NCBI RefSeq assembly: GCF_030687715.1
Contig: NZ_CP117445.1
Location: 5,445,501-5,509,500, forward strand
Length of the DNA: 64,000 nucleotides
From: Pseudomonas sp. FP2196
GTDB lineage: Bacteria > Pseudomonadota > Gammaproteobacteria > Pseudomonadales > Pseudomonadaceae
Reading direction: 5' to 3'
The position numbers were made by a program, and so were the translations under genes. The notes below the pieces were generated by a model, which was given only the letters and a program-made list of their open reading frames with translations, did no database searches and was not told the DNA's origin. Shown here one piece after another: positions 44,676 through 52,200 of this stretch (positions within the stretch are counted from its first letter, which is position 1; each line of letters starts with the position of its first letter).

Positions 44676-45224
44676 ATGGCCAAGCAAGCGCTCATCGTAG
44701 TCGATATCCAGAACGACTACTTCCCCCAAGGCAAGTGGCCGCTGGCCGGCGCCGACGCTGCCGCCGACAACGCCGCGCGTCTGATCGCAGCCTTCCGCGA
44801 AGCCGGCGATTCGGTGGTGCATATCCGCCACGAATTCACCTCACCCGAGGCACCGTTTTTCACTCCGGGTTCCGACGGCGCCAAACTGCATCCCAAAGTG
44901 CTCAACCGCGCCGACGAACCCGTGGTGCTCAAGCATTTCGTCAACTCGTTCCGCGAAACCGAGTTGCAATCAATCCTCGACGAACAAGGCATCAAGGAAC
45001 TGGTGGTGGTCGGCAGCATGAGCCACATGTGCGTCGACGGTATCACCCGTGCAGGCGCGGATCTGGGTTATGCAGTGACGGTGATTCATGATGCCTGCGC
45101 CAGCCGCGATCTGGAGTTCAACGGCCTCACAGTGCCGGCGGCGCACGTCCATGCAGCTTTCATGTCGGCGCTGGGTTTTGCCTACGCTAACGTGATCTCA
45201 ACCGACGAGTTCCTTCAACGCTGA
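44676..45224 (+). CDS. Isochorismatase-like cysteine hydrolase
   Basis: 182 residues from MAKQALIVVDIQNDY; in-frame upstream sequence is not coding. The catalytic triad of the family is visible: Asp10, Lys86 (VVLKHFVNSF) and Cys119 (GSMSHMCVDG). Members hydrolyse amides or ethers such as nicotinamide, carbamoyl sarcosine or isochorismate; I cannot tell which here. The divergent GlxA-type regulator suggests substrate induction. Followed by a strong terminator. Confidence 0.9.
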   Translation: MAKQALIVVDIQNDYFPQGKWPLAGADAAADNAARLIAAFREAGDSVVHIRHEFTSPEAPFFTPGSDGAKLHPKVLNRADEPVVLKHFVNSFRETELQSILDEQGIKELVVVGSMSHMCVDGITRAGADLGYAVTVIHDACASRDLEFNGLTVPAAHVHAAFMSALGFAYANVISTDEFLQR

Positions 45225-45254
45225 GCCACCGAGAAACACTTTGCAAAAATCTGC

Positions 45255-45278
45255 GCCCGCCCCGTTGCGGGCGTTTTT
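45255..45278 (+). terminator. Rho-independent terminator after the cysteine hydrolase
   Basis: GCCCGC and GCGGGC form a GC-rich stem with a 6-nt loop, followed by five T. Confidence 0.88.
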
Positions 45279-45294
45279 GCATGCGCCGAAAAAA

Positions 45295-45354
45295 TCTCAC
45301 GCGTGAGCCATTGATGGCACTTTGAATTGGTTGTAGTGTGGCCCACGCGTGAGA
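45295..45354 (+). promoter_or_regulatory. Promoter between two CTCACGCGTGAG-type palindromes (yjf operon)
   Basis: CTCACGCGTGAG (45296-45307) is a perfect 12-bp palindrome; a second copy, CACGCGTGAGA, is at 45344-45354. Between them TTGATG (45311-45316), 17 nt, and TAGTGT (45334-45339) give a plausible sigma-70 promoter. The yjfI-like gene starts 22 nt later. The pair looks like a two-site operator; the regulator is not known. Confidence 0.5.
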
Positions 45355-45376
45355 TGTTCATAACGGAGTCACTGCC

Positions 45377-46045
45377 ATGAAAAGCCACTCCCCTGCTTCA
45401 GCGTCAGCAAGTCCAAAGGGAGAGCGCTCGAAACCGTCCGCGAAAAAACCGTCGAGCTTTTATATGAAGCAGATGCGCGCGGGCCTGGCCGCTGCCGGTT
45501 ATGTGAAACACGAAACTTGGGTGCTTCCGGAAAACCGAAGCTTGCTCAAGCAAATGGAGCAACAGCTACGCCAACCGATTCTGGCTGGCTCATTCATGTC
45601 GGAGAATTACATGAGCGCAGGCAACAACTGGAACATCGATAGCCTCTTCAACGCCCTCAAGGCACTGGACGAGGTGGCTTCGCAAGAGATCACTCTGTCT
45701 CTGATCCAGAGCTCCGAACCCAGCATCAAGCTGGAAATGAACGAATTCGGCGGTCTGCCGATTCACATCGCCCTGGCCGGTCAGCAGATCATCGTCGACA
45801 CCGTGCTGGTGGACATCGATTCGATCACCGACGTGCGCGCCTTCAACGACGCCGTGCTGCGCAGCCGGGAAATGTTCCCGCTGTCGTCGATCGGTATTGA
45901 GTCGATGCCGAACGGGCAGACCGTTTACAACATGTTTGGCGCCCTCAGCGCCGACTCGAGCCTGACCAACGTCGTCACCGAGGTGAAAACCCTGGTCGAC
46001 AACGTGCAGCGCGCGAGCGAAGCCTTCGAACACTTCTTCAAGTAA
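45377..46045 (+). CDS. yjfI: YjfI-like protein (DUF2170)
   Basis: 222 residues. A basic, Ser/Lys/Pro-rich N-terminus (about 1-30) is followed by a region with a helical look (FYMKQMRAGLAAAGYVKHETW, about 28-48, partly shared with DNA-binding proteins), then the DUF2170 domain: WNIDSLFNALKALDEV, GLPIHIALAGQQIIVDTVLV, and DAVLRSREMFPLSSIGIE. It is the first gene of a six-gene unit equal in order to E. coli yjfIJKLMC. Function unknown. Start supported by CGGAG. Confidence 0.85.
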   Translation: MKSHSPASASASPKGERSKPSAKKPSSFYMKQMRAGLAAAGYVKHETWVLPENRSLLKQMEQQLRQPILAGSFMSENYMSAGNNWNIDSLFNALKALDEVASQEITLSLIQSSEPSIKLEMNEFGGLPIHIALAGQQIIVDTVLVDIDSITDVRAFNDAVLRSREMFPLSSIGIESMPNGQTVYNMFGALSADSSLTNVVTEVKTLVDNVQRASEAFEHFFK

Positions 46046-46062
46046 TCAACAGGGAATATCCA

Positions 46063-46761
46063 ATGACTCAGTCCATCTGGAGCAAGTTGTTCACCGCACT
46101 GCGCGGCGGCGCCAATGAAGTCGGCGAAGCAATCGTCGACCAACAGGCCCTGCGCATCCTCGACCAGGAAATCCGTGACGCCGACATCGCGCTGTCGAAC
46201 GCCCGTCGTGAGCTGGTGACCATCATGGCCAAGCACAAGCTGGCCGCCGATCGCGTCAGCGAGTACGACGCCAAGATCAAGGATCTGGAAGCCAAAGCTG
46301 TTTCGGCCCTGAATGCCGGCCGTGAAGACTTGGCGATGGAAGTGGCCGAAGCGATTTCGACACTGACCAACGACCTGACCGCCGAGAAAAAGCTGAGCGA
46401 CGAATTCGGCACCTACGCCGACAACATGCGCAAAGACATCAACAAGGCCGAAGCCCGGATCAAGAGCCTGCGCCAGCAAGTGGACATGGCCAAGGCCCGT
46501 GACAGCGTGCAGAAAGCCCAGGTCAGCGCGTCCATCGCCAGCGGCGGCGCCAACGGCAAACTGGAAACCGCCGTCGGCACCCTGAACCGTCTGCAAGCCA
46601 AACAGCAGCAACGAGCTGCCGAGCTGAGCGCCGCGGACGAACTGGCCGACGCTTCGACCGGCAACGACCTGGACCGCAAACTGCGCGATGCCGGGATCAC
46701 GCCGAACGAAGGCAGCGCCAATGCGATTCTTGAGCGCCTGAAACAAAAATCCACGCAGTAA
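46063..46761 (+). CDS. yjfJ: PspA/IM30-family protein YjfJ
   Basis: 232 residues, almost entirely helical coiled coil, as in PspA/Vipp1 proteins: LRGGANEVGEAIVDQQALRI at the N-terminus, then long Lys/Glu/Ala heptads to about residue 170. Such proteins assemble into ESCRT-III-like polymers that protect or remodel the inner membrane. In the yjf locus it is paired with DUF350, DUF2491 and an ATP-grasp protein; the unit probably responds to membrane stress. Follows yjfI by 17 nt. Confidence 0.88.
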   Translation: MTQSIWSKLFTALRGGANEVGEAIVDQQALRILDQEIRDADIALSNARRELVTIMAKHKLAADRVSEYDAKIKDLEAKAVSALNAGREDLAMEVAEAISTLTNDLTAEKKLSDEFGTYADNMRKDINKAEARIKSLRQQVDMAKARDSVQKAQVSASIASGGANGKLETAVGTLNRLQAKQQQRAAELSAADELADASTGNDLDRKLRDAGITPNEGSANAILERLKQKSTQ

Positions 46762-46772
46762 AACCGTTCCCC

Positions 46773-46852
46773 ATGTAGGAGCTGCCGAAGGCTGCGATCT
46801 TTCGATCTTGAATCCAGATCAAAAGATCGCAGCCTTCGGCAGCTCCTACATG
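46773..46852. repeat. REPIN-like palindrome inside the yjf operon
   Basis: TGTAGGAGCTGCCGAAGGCT to GATC, mirrored on the right ending CTACA. It lies in the only large gap of the operon (46762-46965), between yjfJ and yjfK, and could uncouple expression of the first two genes from the rest. Confidence 0.85.
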
Positions 46853-46965
46853 ATTTTCAGGACCCACAACATTTGCATTTTGCCTGCTCGTTCACCGCGC
46901 AGCCCGGTACACTAGCGACGTTTTTTTGCCGACGAACACCTCCACCCGCTTCAAGGAACGTACCC

Positions 46966-47616
46966 ATGGGATGGTTTAAAGACTTGCTGGGCACCAGCAA
47001 CTGGCAGAACGCTGCGCCAACGCCGACCGTTGCCAGCGGCCCACTCGGGATGGCGCAAGGTAAAGGTGTCAGGTTCGATACGACTCTGGCGCTGCTGCTT
47101 GATGGCTCGACCTCGGTGCGTGTGCCCTTCGATCAGGCGATCTGGAGCGCCGGCTGGGTCGATCTCGGCCAGTCCAACAAACTGCACCGCTATTACATGA
47201 ACGACGAGGATTTCTGGGTACAGATCCACGTCACCGGCGACGACCAGGTCGAATCGGTCACGCTGTTCAACTATATCGGTTACGTGACGGTCAACAGCGA
47301 CGCCGAACTGCAGCGCCTCGCGGGCCCGAGCAGTCAGATCGGTTTGCCGACCTACACCCACGAAGGTGTCGAATACACCCGCGAATGGGGCACCGAACAG
47401 GGCCAGACCGAACTGGTTCCAATGACCGAGCAAGTGGTCAATCCGGACGAGAGCTACACCATCGAACATCATTCGATGCTCTATGCACGCGAAACCGGCC
47501 TGACCGATCGCCGCGAACTGCTGCTGTTTTCCGTCGAGCAGGACGAAGAAGGCACCGTCAGCCTGAGCACCTCACTGGGCATCTCGCTGTACACGACTGA
47601 CCTGAGCACCATTTAA
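46966..47616 (+). CDS. yjfK: YjfK-like protein (DUF2491)
   Basis: 216 residues from MGWFKDLLGTS behind CAAGGAACG; the in-frame extension to 46873 is unlikely. DUF2491 features: RFDTTLALLLDGSTSVRVP, HRYYMNDEDFWVQI and LFNYIGYVTVNSDAEL. It is soluble, rich in beta structure and without catalytic motifs. Role unknown; it is the third member of the yjf set. Confidence 0.85.
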   Translation: MGWFKDLLGTSNWQNAAPTPTVASGPLGMAQGKGVRFDTTLALLLDGSTSVRVPFDQAIWSAGWVDLGQSNKLHRYYMNDEDFWVQIHVTGDDQVESVTLFNYIGYVTVNSDAELQRLAGPSSQIGLPTYTHEGVEYTREWGTEQGQTELVPMTEQVVNPDESYTIEHHSMLYARETGLTDRRELLLFSVEQDEEGTVSLSTSLGISLYTTDLSTI

Positions 47617-47631
47617 ATAAGGAAGTTTTTC

Positions 47632-48057
47632 ATGCTGGAAGTGCTGGCCTTTTCCCTGAACAAAACCGCGCTGACCGGTTTCGTCGTCTACCTGATCGGC
47701 GCCGTTTTGCTGTTCATGCTGTTCCAATTCGTCTACACCCGCATCACCCCGCACAAGGAATTCGAGCTGATCCGTGCCGGCAACACCGCCGCCGCCATTG
47801 CACTGGCTGGCGCGATCATCGGTTTCGCCATCCCCGCCAGCAACGTGATCGCCTTCTCAGTCAACGTTCTCGACTTCGTGCTCTGGGCGGTGATTGCCGC
47901 AGTGGTACAACTGCTGGCGTTTCTTGCCACGACTCTGGTGCTCAAAGGCACATCCCAGCGCATCGCCAACGGTGAAATCGCCTCCGGCATCTACGTGGCT
48001 GCGGTGGCGATCAGCGTCGGCATGCTCAACGCTGCATGCATGACACCGTCCAACTGA
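47632..48057 (+). CDS. yjfL: DUF350 membrane protein YjfL
   Basis: 141 residues with four transmembrane helices (about 14-36, 52-72, 80-104, 117-137). The DUF350 signature is AAAIALAGAIIGFAIPA in the second helix. The family travels with PspA-like and GspS-like genes; a transport or structural role in the membrane is assumed. Separated from yjfK by 15 nt with AAGGAAG as ribosome-binding site. Confidence 0.87.
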   Translation: MLEVLAFSLNKTALTGFVVYLIGAVLLFMLFQFVYTRITPHKEFELIRAGNTAAAIALAGAIIGFAIPASNVIAFSVNVLDFVLWAVIAAVVQLLAFLATTLVLKGTSQRIANGEIASGIYVAAVAISVGMLNAACMTPSN

Positions 48058-48074
48058 TCGGCAGGAAGCCTTAG

Positions 48075-48779
48075 ATGAAACGAAGCAAATACGTTCAGTT
48101 GTCCCTCGCTGCGTCGGTGGCCATGGCCATTTCCGGCGAAGCCGCGGCGGTGGATCAGCCACGCAACTTCCAGAGCGTTGAGCAGTGCGTCGATGCCGAA
48201 GTGGCCGCCGATACCTGCTCGAACGCCTATGTGGCGGCATTGACCGAACACCGGCGCATCGCTCCGGCGTACGACGACAAGGCCAAGTGCGATGCGGATT
48301 TCGCCGCCGACTGGTGCCAGAAAAATTCCGACGGGCGCTTCGTACCGAAACTCGGCGGTTTCAAAGTGCCGCAGCCCGGTGAAGCCGCGCAGAATCTCGA
48401 CGCCATCGCCGATGCGCAAATGCCGGCGGGAGACACCACATCCACTCACGCGACACAAAGCACCTCGCATTACTCCGGTGGTGGTGGCGGCGGTGGCGGC
48501 GGCAACGGCTGGCTGACCGGATGGCTGATCGGCAATGCGATGAGCAACAACCAGAACCGCACGGTTTACCGCGACCGTGATACGCGTCAGACCTACAACA
48601 CCTCGACGCAGTACCGCAAAATCGAATCGGCGCCTCGCAGCCAACCCGACTACGAGAGCAGCAAAAGCAAACCGGTCAACGTCGCCTCGTCGACGTCCCG
48701 TGGCGGCTTCGGCAGCCAGTCCAGTGCCCGCAGTGGTTGGGGTGGCTGGGGCAGCAGTTCCGGTCGCTCGAGCAGCTAA
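48075..48779 (+). CDS. yjfM: DUF1190 protein YjfM (YgiB-like)
   Basis: 234 residues. A signal-like N-terminus is followed by paired cysteine segments (SVEQCVD, ADTCSNAYV, AKCDADFAADWCQ), then a low-complexity half with a nine-glycine run near residue 136-144 and a Ser/Arg-rich tail ending GRSSS. DUF1190 proteins (YgiB, YjfM) are partners of the glutathionylspermidine-synthetase-like YgiC/YjfC, which is encoded 2 nt downstream. The Cys pattern suggests a disulfide-bonded periplasmic or outer-membrane protein. Confidence 0.85.
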   Translation: MKRSKYVQLSLAASVAMAISGEAAAVDQPRNFQSVEQCVDAEVAADTCSNAYVAALTEHRRIAPAYDDKAKCDADFAADWCQKNSDGRFVPKLGGFKVPQPGEAAQNLDAIADAQMPAGDTTSTHATQSTSHYSGGGGGGGGGNGWLTGWLIGNAMSNNQNRTVYRDRDTRQTYNTSTQYRKIESAPRSQPDYESSKSKPVNVASSTSRGGFGSQSSARSGWGGWGSSSGRSSS

Positions 48780-48781
48780 CG

Positions 48782-49939
48782 ATGAAAAAGATCCTCTGCG
48801 CCGAGCGCCCCGACTGGAAACACACGGCCGAGAGCCTCGGCTTCATGTTCCACACCATCGACGACGAGCCGTACTGGGACGAAAGCGCTTACTACCAGTT
48901 CACACTCGCGCAGATCGAAAATGATCTAGAGGACCCGACCACCGAACTGCACGAGATGTGCATGGACCTGGTCGACCGCGTGGTGCACAGCGAAGAACTG
49001 CTGGATCGCCTGAGCATTCCTGCTTCGTACTACGACATGATCCGCACGTCCTGGCTGGAAGGTCATCCGCATCTGTATGGGCGCATGGACTTTTCCTATA
49101 GCGGCAACGGCCCGGCGAAACTGCTGGAGCTCAACTACGACACGCCGACCAGCCTCTACGAAGCGGCGGCGTTCCAGTGGGGCTGGCTGGAGCAATGCAT
49201 CGAGCGCGGCACGCTGCCGCGCCATGCCGACCAGTTCAACAGCATCGACACCAAGCTGCATCAGGCTTTCGCCGAGTTGCAACTCAAGCGTCCGTTCTAC
49301 TTCGCCTCGATGAAAGACTCGGTCGAAGACAAGGGCACCACGGACTACCTGCGACTGATCGCGGAAAAAGTCGGTATCGAATCACGCCACATCGACATTG
49401 AAGACATTGGTTTGACCGCCGATGGACGCTTCGTCGATCTGCAAGATCGCTGGATCCCGCACCTGTTCAAGCTGCACGCCTGGGAATTCATCTTCCACGA
49501 ACCTTTCGGCGCGGCGATTGCCGAGTGCGACACGCAGTTTTTCGAGCCGGCGTGGAAGGCGATCCTGTCGAACAAAGGCGCGTTGCCCTTGCTGTGGGAA
49601 CTGCACAAGGGCCATCCGAATCTGCTCGCGGCGCATCTCGACCCGAATCCGGCCAGCGCCGTGCCCAAAGGCTGGGTGCGCAAACCGTACTTTTCCCGAG
49701 AAGGCGCCAACATCGAGCTGCAAACCGCAGAAGGTCTGATCGTCAAAGAGGACGGCCCCTACACCGATGCGCCGTTCATCCTGCAGGAGTTTGCGCCATT
49801 GCCGAAGTTCGATGACAGCTACACGCTGATCGGTTCTTGGGTAATCGGCGATCAGGCGGCGGGAATTGGTGTGCGGGAAGACAACAGCCTTATCACTAAA
49901 GACTCCAGCCGCTTCTTGCCCCACCTGATCCTCGACTGA
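48782..49939 (+). CDS. yjfC: Glutathionylspermidine synthetase-like ATP-grasp protein YjfC
   Basis: 385 residues starting at the ATG 2 nt after yjfM. Features of the GspS C-terminal synthetase fold: MDFSYSGNGPAKLLELNYDTPTSL near 100-124, EFIFHEPFG, and a late KEDGPYTDAPFILQEFAPLP and IGSWVIGDQAAGIGVRED. It lacks the amidase domain of true GspS. YgiC/YjfC proteins bind ATP but their ligase substrate is unproven. It closes the yjf unit, ahead of a palindrome and a terminator. Confidence 0.88.
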   Translation: MKKILCAERPDWKHTAESLGFMFHTIDDEPYWDESAYYQFTLAQIENDLEDPTTELHEMCMDLVDRVVHSEELLDRLSIPASYYDMIRTSWLEGHPHLYGRMDFSYSGNGPAKLLELNYDTPTSLYEAAAFQWGWLEQCIERGTLPRHADQFNSIDTKLHQAFAELQLKRPFYFASMKDSVEDKGTTDYLRLIAEKVGIESRHIDIEDIGLTADGRFVDLQDRWIPHLFKLHAWEFIFHEPFGAAIAECDTQFFEPAWKAILSNKGALPLLWELHKGHPNLLAAHLDPNPASAVPKGWVRKPYFSREGANIELQTAEGLIVKEDGPYTDAPFILQEFAPLPKFDDSYTLIGSWVIGDQAAGIGVREDNSLITKDSSRFLPHLILD

Positions 49940-49950
49940 AACACAAATTT

Positions 49951-49984
49951 CCCTGTGGGAGCTGGCTTGCCAGCTCCCACAGGG
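49951..49984. repeat. Single perfect palindrome (GGGAGCTGGCTTGCC family)
   Basis: A 15-bp perfect stem (CCCTGTGGGAGCTGG and its complement) with a 4-nt CTTG loop, directly after yjfC. It is the solitary, most compact form of the family seen at 41349-41413. Confidence 0.8.
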
Positions 49985-50017
49985 ATTTGGGATAACCGCA
50001 GACGAAAAAAATCCCAC

Positions 50018-50054
50018 AAAAAAGGCCCGTCGCTTCAAGCGACGGGCCTTTTTA
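50018..50054. terminator. Bidirectional terminator between yjfC and ssb
   Basis: AAAAAAGGCCCGTCGC and GCGACGGGCCTTTTT pair through TTCA; U-tracts on both strands serve the convergent yjf operon and ssb. Confidence 0.92.
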
Positions 50055-50077
50055 TTTGCAGCGGTTACAGCAACAAA

Positions 50078-50602
50078 TCAGAACGGAATATCGTCATCGA
50101 AGCTGTCGAAATCCGGAGCCGGTTGCGGTGCGGCCTGCTGTGGAGCCGGGGCCGAACGCTGTTGCGGAGCCGACTGCTGCGGACGCGGTGCCTGCTGACG
50201 CGGAGCTGGAGCGGACTGCTGATAGTTGTTGCCGCCGCCTTGTTGGTCGCCCTGTTGCGGACGGCCGCCGAGCAGTTGCATGGTGCCTTGCATGTCGACC
50301 ACGATCTCGGTGGTGTAACGCTTGATACCGTCTTTTTCCCACTCACGAGTCTGCAGCTTGCCTTCGATGTACACCTGCGAACCCTTACGCAGGTATTCGC
50401 CGGCGATCTCGGCAACCTTGCCGAACATCGAAACACGGTGCCACTCGGTCTTCTCGACCTTCTGACCGGTTTGCTTGTCGGTCCACTGTTCGCTTGTTGC
50501 CAGACTCAGGTTGGTCACGGCGTTACCGTTAGGCAGGTAGCGAACTTCGGGATCCTGGCCGCAAGTGCCGACCAATATGACTTTGTTAACCCCACGGGCC
50601 AT
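50078..50602 (-). CDS. ssb: Single-stranded DNA-binding protein
   Basis: 174 residues. The OB-fold domain (1-110) reads [20 protein letters not shown] and [18 protein letters not shown]; then a Gln/Pro/Ala-rich linker (about 112-160) and the conserved acidic tip FDDDIPF, which recruits repair and replication partners. It follows the MFS transporter gene by 9 nt on the same strand. In the window it lies next to uvrA as in many gammaproteobacteria, with the MFS gene inserted between. Confidence 0.97.
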   Translation of the reverse strand: MARGVNKVILVGTCGQDPEVRYLPNGNAVTNLSLATSEQWTDKQTGQKVEKTEWHRVSMFGKVAEIAGEYLRKGSQVYIEGKLQTREWEKDGIKRYTTEIVVDMQGTMQLLGGRPQQGDQQGGGNNYQQSAPAPRQQAPRPQQSAPQQRSAPAPQQAAPQPAPDFDSFDDDIPF

Positions 50603-50611
50603 AACGTTCTC

Positions 50612-52009
50612 CTAGGCTTCGCAAGCAGCCCCGGCCGGGTTGTTCACCAGGCGTTCGAGGGTGTCGCGATCCACTAATTCTTTGTCCAGTTTGATGTAAA
50701 CAGCCGCTTCATCAGCAACTATCACTGCATCTGTTACCCCCACGAGGGCCTTGAGGCGCTCGACCAGACCCGCTTCGCGGATCGCCTCGGGCGACAACGG
50801 CAAGCGTAGGCTCGTCACGTAGGGAGGTTCGCGCATGGTAACAGCAAAGGCCAGCCAGATGGCAGCCAGACCCGCGCATCCGAGGAACACAACCGACAGA
50901 CCGCCATGCTGAAACAACCAGCCGCCGAGTATCCCGCCGAGTGCAGAGCCGAGGAACTGACTGGTGGAATACACGCCCATGGCCGTGCCCTTCCCGCCCG
51001 CCGGTGAAACCTTGCTGATCAGCGACGGCAATGAGGCCTCCAGCAGATTGAACGCGGTGAAGAACACCACCGTGCCGATCACCAGAGCCCGCAAGCTGTC
51101 ACCGAACTGCCAGAAGAATAGCTCAGTGAGCATCAGCGTCATGACGGCGCCGAGCAAAATTCGTTTCATTTTGCGTTTCTTCTCGCCGTAGATGATGAAC
51201 GGGATCATGGCGAAGAAAGAAATCAGCAGCGCGGTCAGGTAGACCCACCAATGCTGCTCCTTGGGCAACCCGGCCTTTTCCACCAGTGCCAATGGCAGCG
51301 CAACGAAGCTCGACATCAGCATCGCATGCAACACAAAGATGCCCAGATCGAGGCGCAACAGATCGGGATGTTTGAGCGTCGGCATCAACGCCTGTCGCGC
51401 CACGCCCGATTCACGATGCTGCAGCGGCCCGGTGGATTTCGGCACCATGAACATGATGATCAGGATGCCCACCAGCGCCATCGCGCCTGTGGCGAGGAAC
51501 AGTCCGGACAAGCCGAAAGCGCTGGTCAACAAAGGCCCGACCACCATGGCCACGGCGAACGACAGGCCGATAGTCATGCCAATCATGGCCATGGCTTTGG
51601 TACGGTGCTGTTCGCGGGTCAGGTCAGAGAGCAAGGCCATGACCGCAGCGGAAATCGCCCCGGCGCCCTGCAGGATCCGACCGGCAATTACGCCCCAGAT
51701 CGAATCGGCTTGAGATGCCAAAACGCTGCCGAGGGCAAAGACGATCAGCCCCAGGTAAATCACCGGACGACGGCCAATGCGGTCGGAAATGACCCCGAAC
51801 GGAATCTGAAAAATCGCCTGAGTCAGGCCGTAAGCGCCGATTGCCAGACCGATCAGGGCCGGGGTCGCTCCCGCCAGATCCATGCCGTAGGTCGCCAGTA
51901 CCGGCAACACCATGAACATGCCAAGCATACGGAAGGCGAACACCAGGGCCAGACCGCTCGCCGCGCGGGTCTCGCTGCCACTCATGCGTTCGCTGTGGGG
52001 ATCGTGCAT
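50612..52009 (-). CDS. MFS transporter, YajR-like with C-terminal soluble domain
   Basis: 465 residues; a second ATG eight codons in is possible. Twelve transmembrane helices occupy about residues 18-395. The A-motif is DRIGRRPVIYLGL after helix 2. After the last helix an extra soluble domain (about 400-465, VERLKALVGVTDAVIVADEAAVYIKLD in part) resembles the ferredoxin-like YAM domain of YajR. The substrate is unknown; drug efflux is the usual guess. Divergent from uvrA, co-directional with ssb. Confidence 0.87.
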   Translation of the reverse strand: MHDPHSERMSGSETRAASGLALVFAFRMLGMFMVLPVLATYGMDLAGATPALIGLAIGAYGLTQAIFQIPFGVISDRIGRRPVIYLGLIVFALGSVLASQADSIWGVIAGRILQGAGAISAAVMALLSDLTREQHRTKAMAMIGMTIGLSFAVAMVVGPLLTSAFGLSGLFLATGAMALVGILIIMFMVPKSTGPLQHRESGVARQALMPTLKHPDLLRLDLGIFVLHAMLMSSFVALPLALVEKAGLPKEQHWWVYLTALLISFFAMIPFIIYGEKKRKMKRILLGAVMTLMLTELFFWQFGDSLRALVIGTVVFFTAFNLLEASLPSLISKVSPAGGKGTAMGVYSTSQFLGSALGGILGGWLFQHGGLSVVFLGCAGLAAIWLAFAVTMREPPYVTSLRLPLSPEAIREAGLVERLKALVGVTDAVIVADEAAVYIKLDKELVDRDTLERLVNNPAGAACEA

Positions 52010-52200
52010 GGAAAAACCTCGTGTGAACCGGCGGCGATTCTACCAGTCCCATCGGAAGACGGGGTATATCGCGACGCTATGACGCGTATAGATGAAACAC
52101 TCTTCATGCAGGGTAAAAAACGCTTCGCTTGATAGTGTGCATCCATCCAGTATTTGCCCGTATACTCCTACGTTTTCGACGCCCGCCGAGCGAGGCCACT

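Noticed and set aside
52010-52200. Possible LexA (SOS) box between the MFS gene and uvrA
   Set aside because: The best candidate reads CTG-N10-CAC on the minus strand and lacks the AT-rich core of CTGTATATAT-type boxes; the AGTAT-N8-ATACT dyad at 52152-52171 does not match LexA either.
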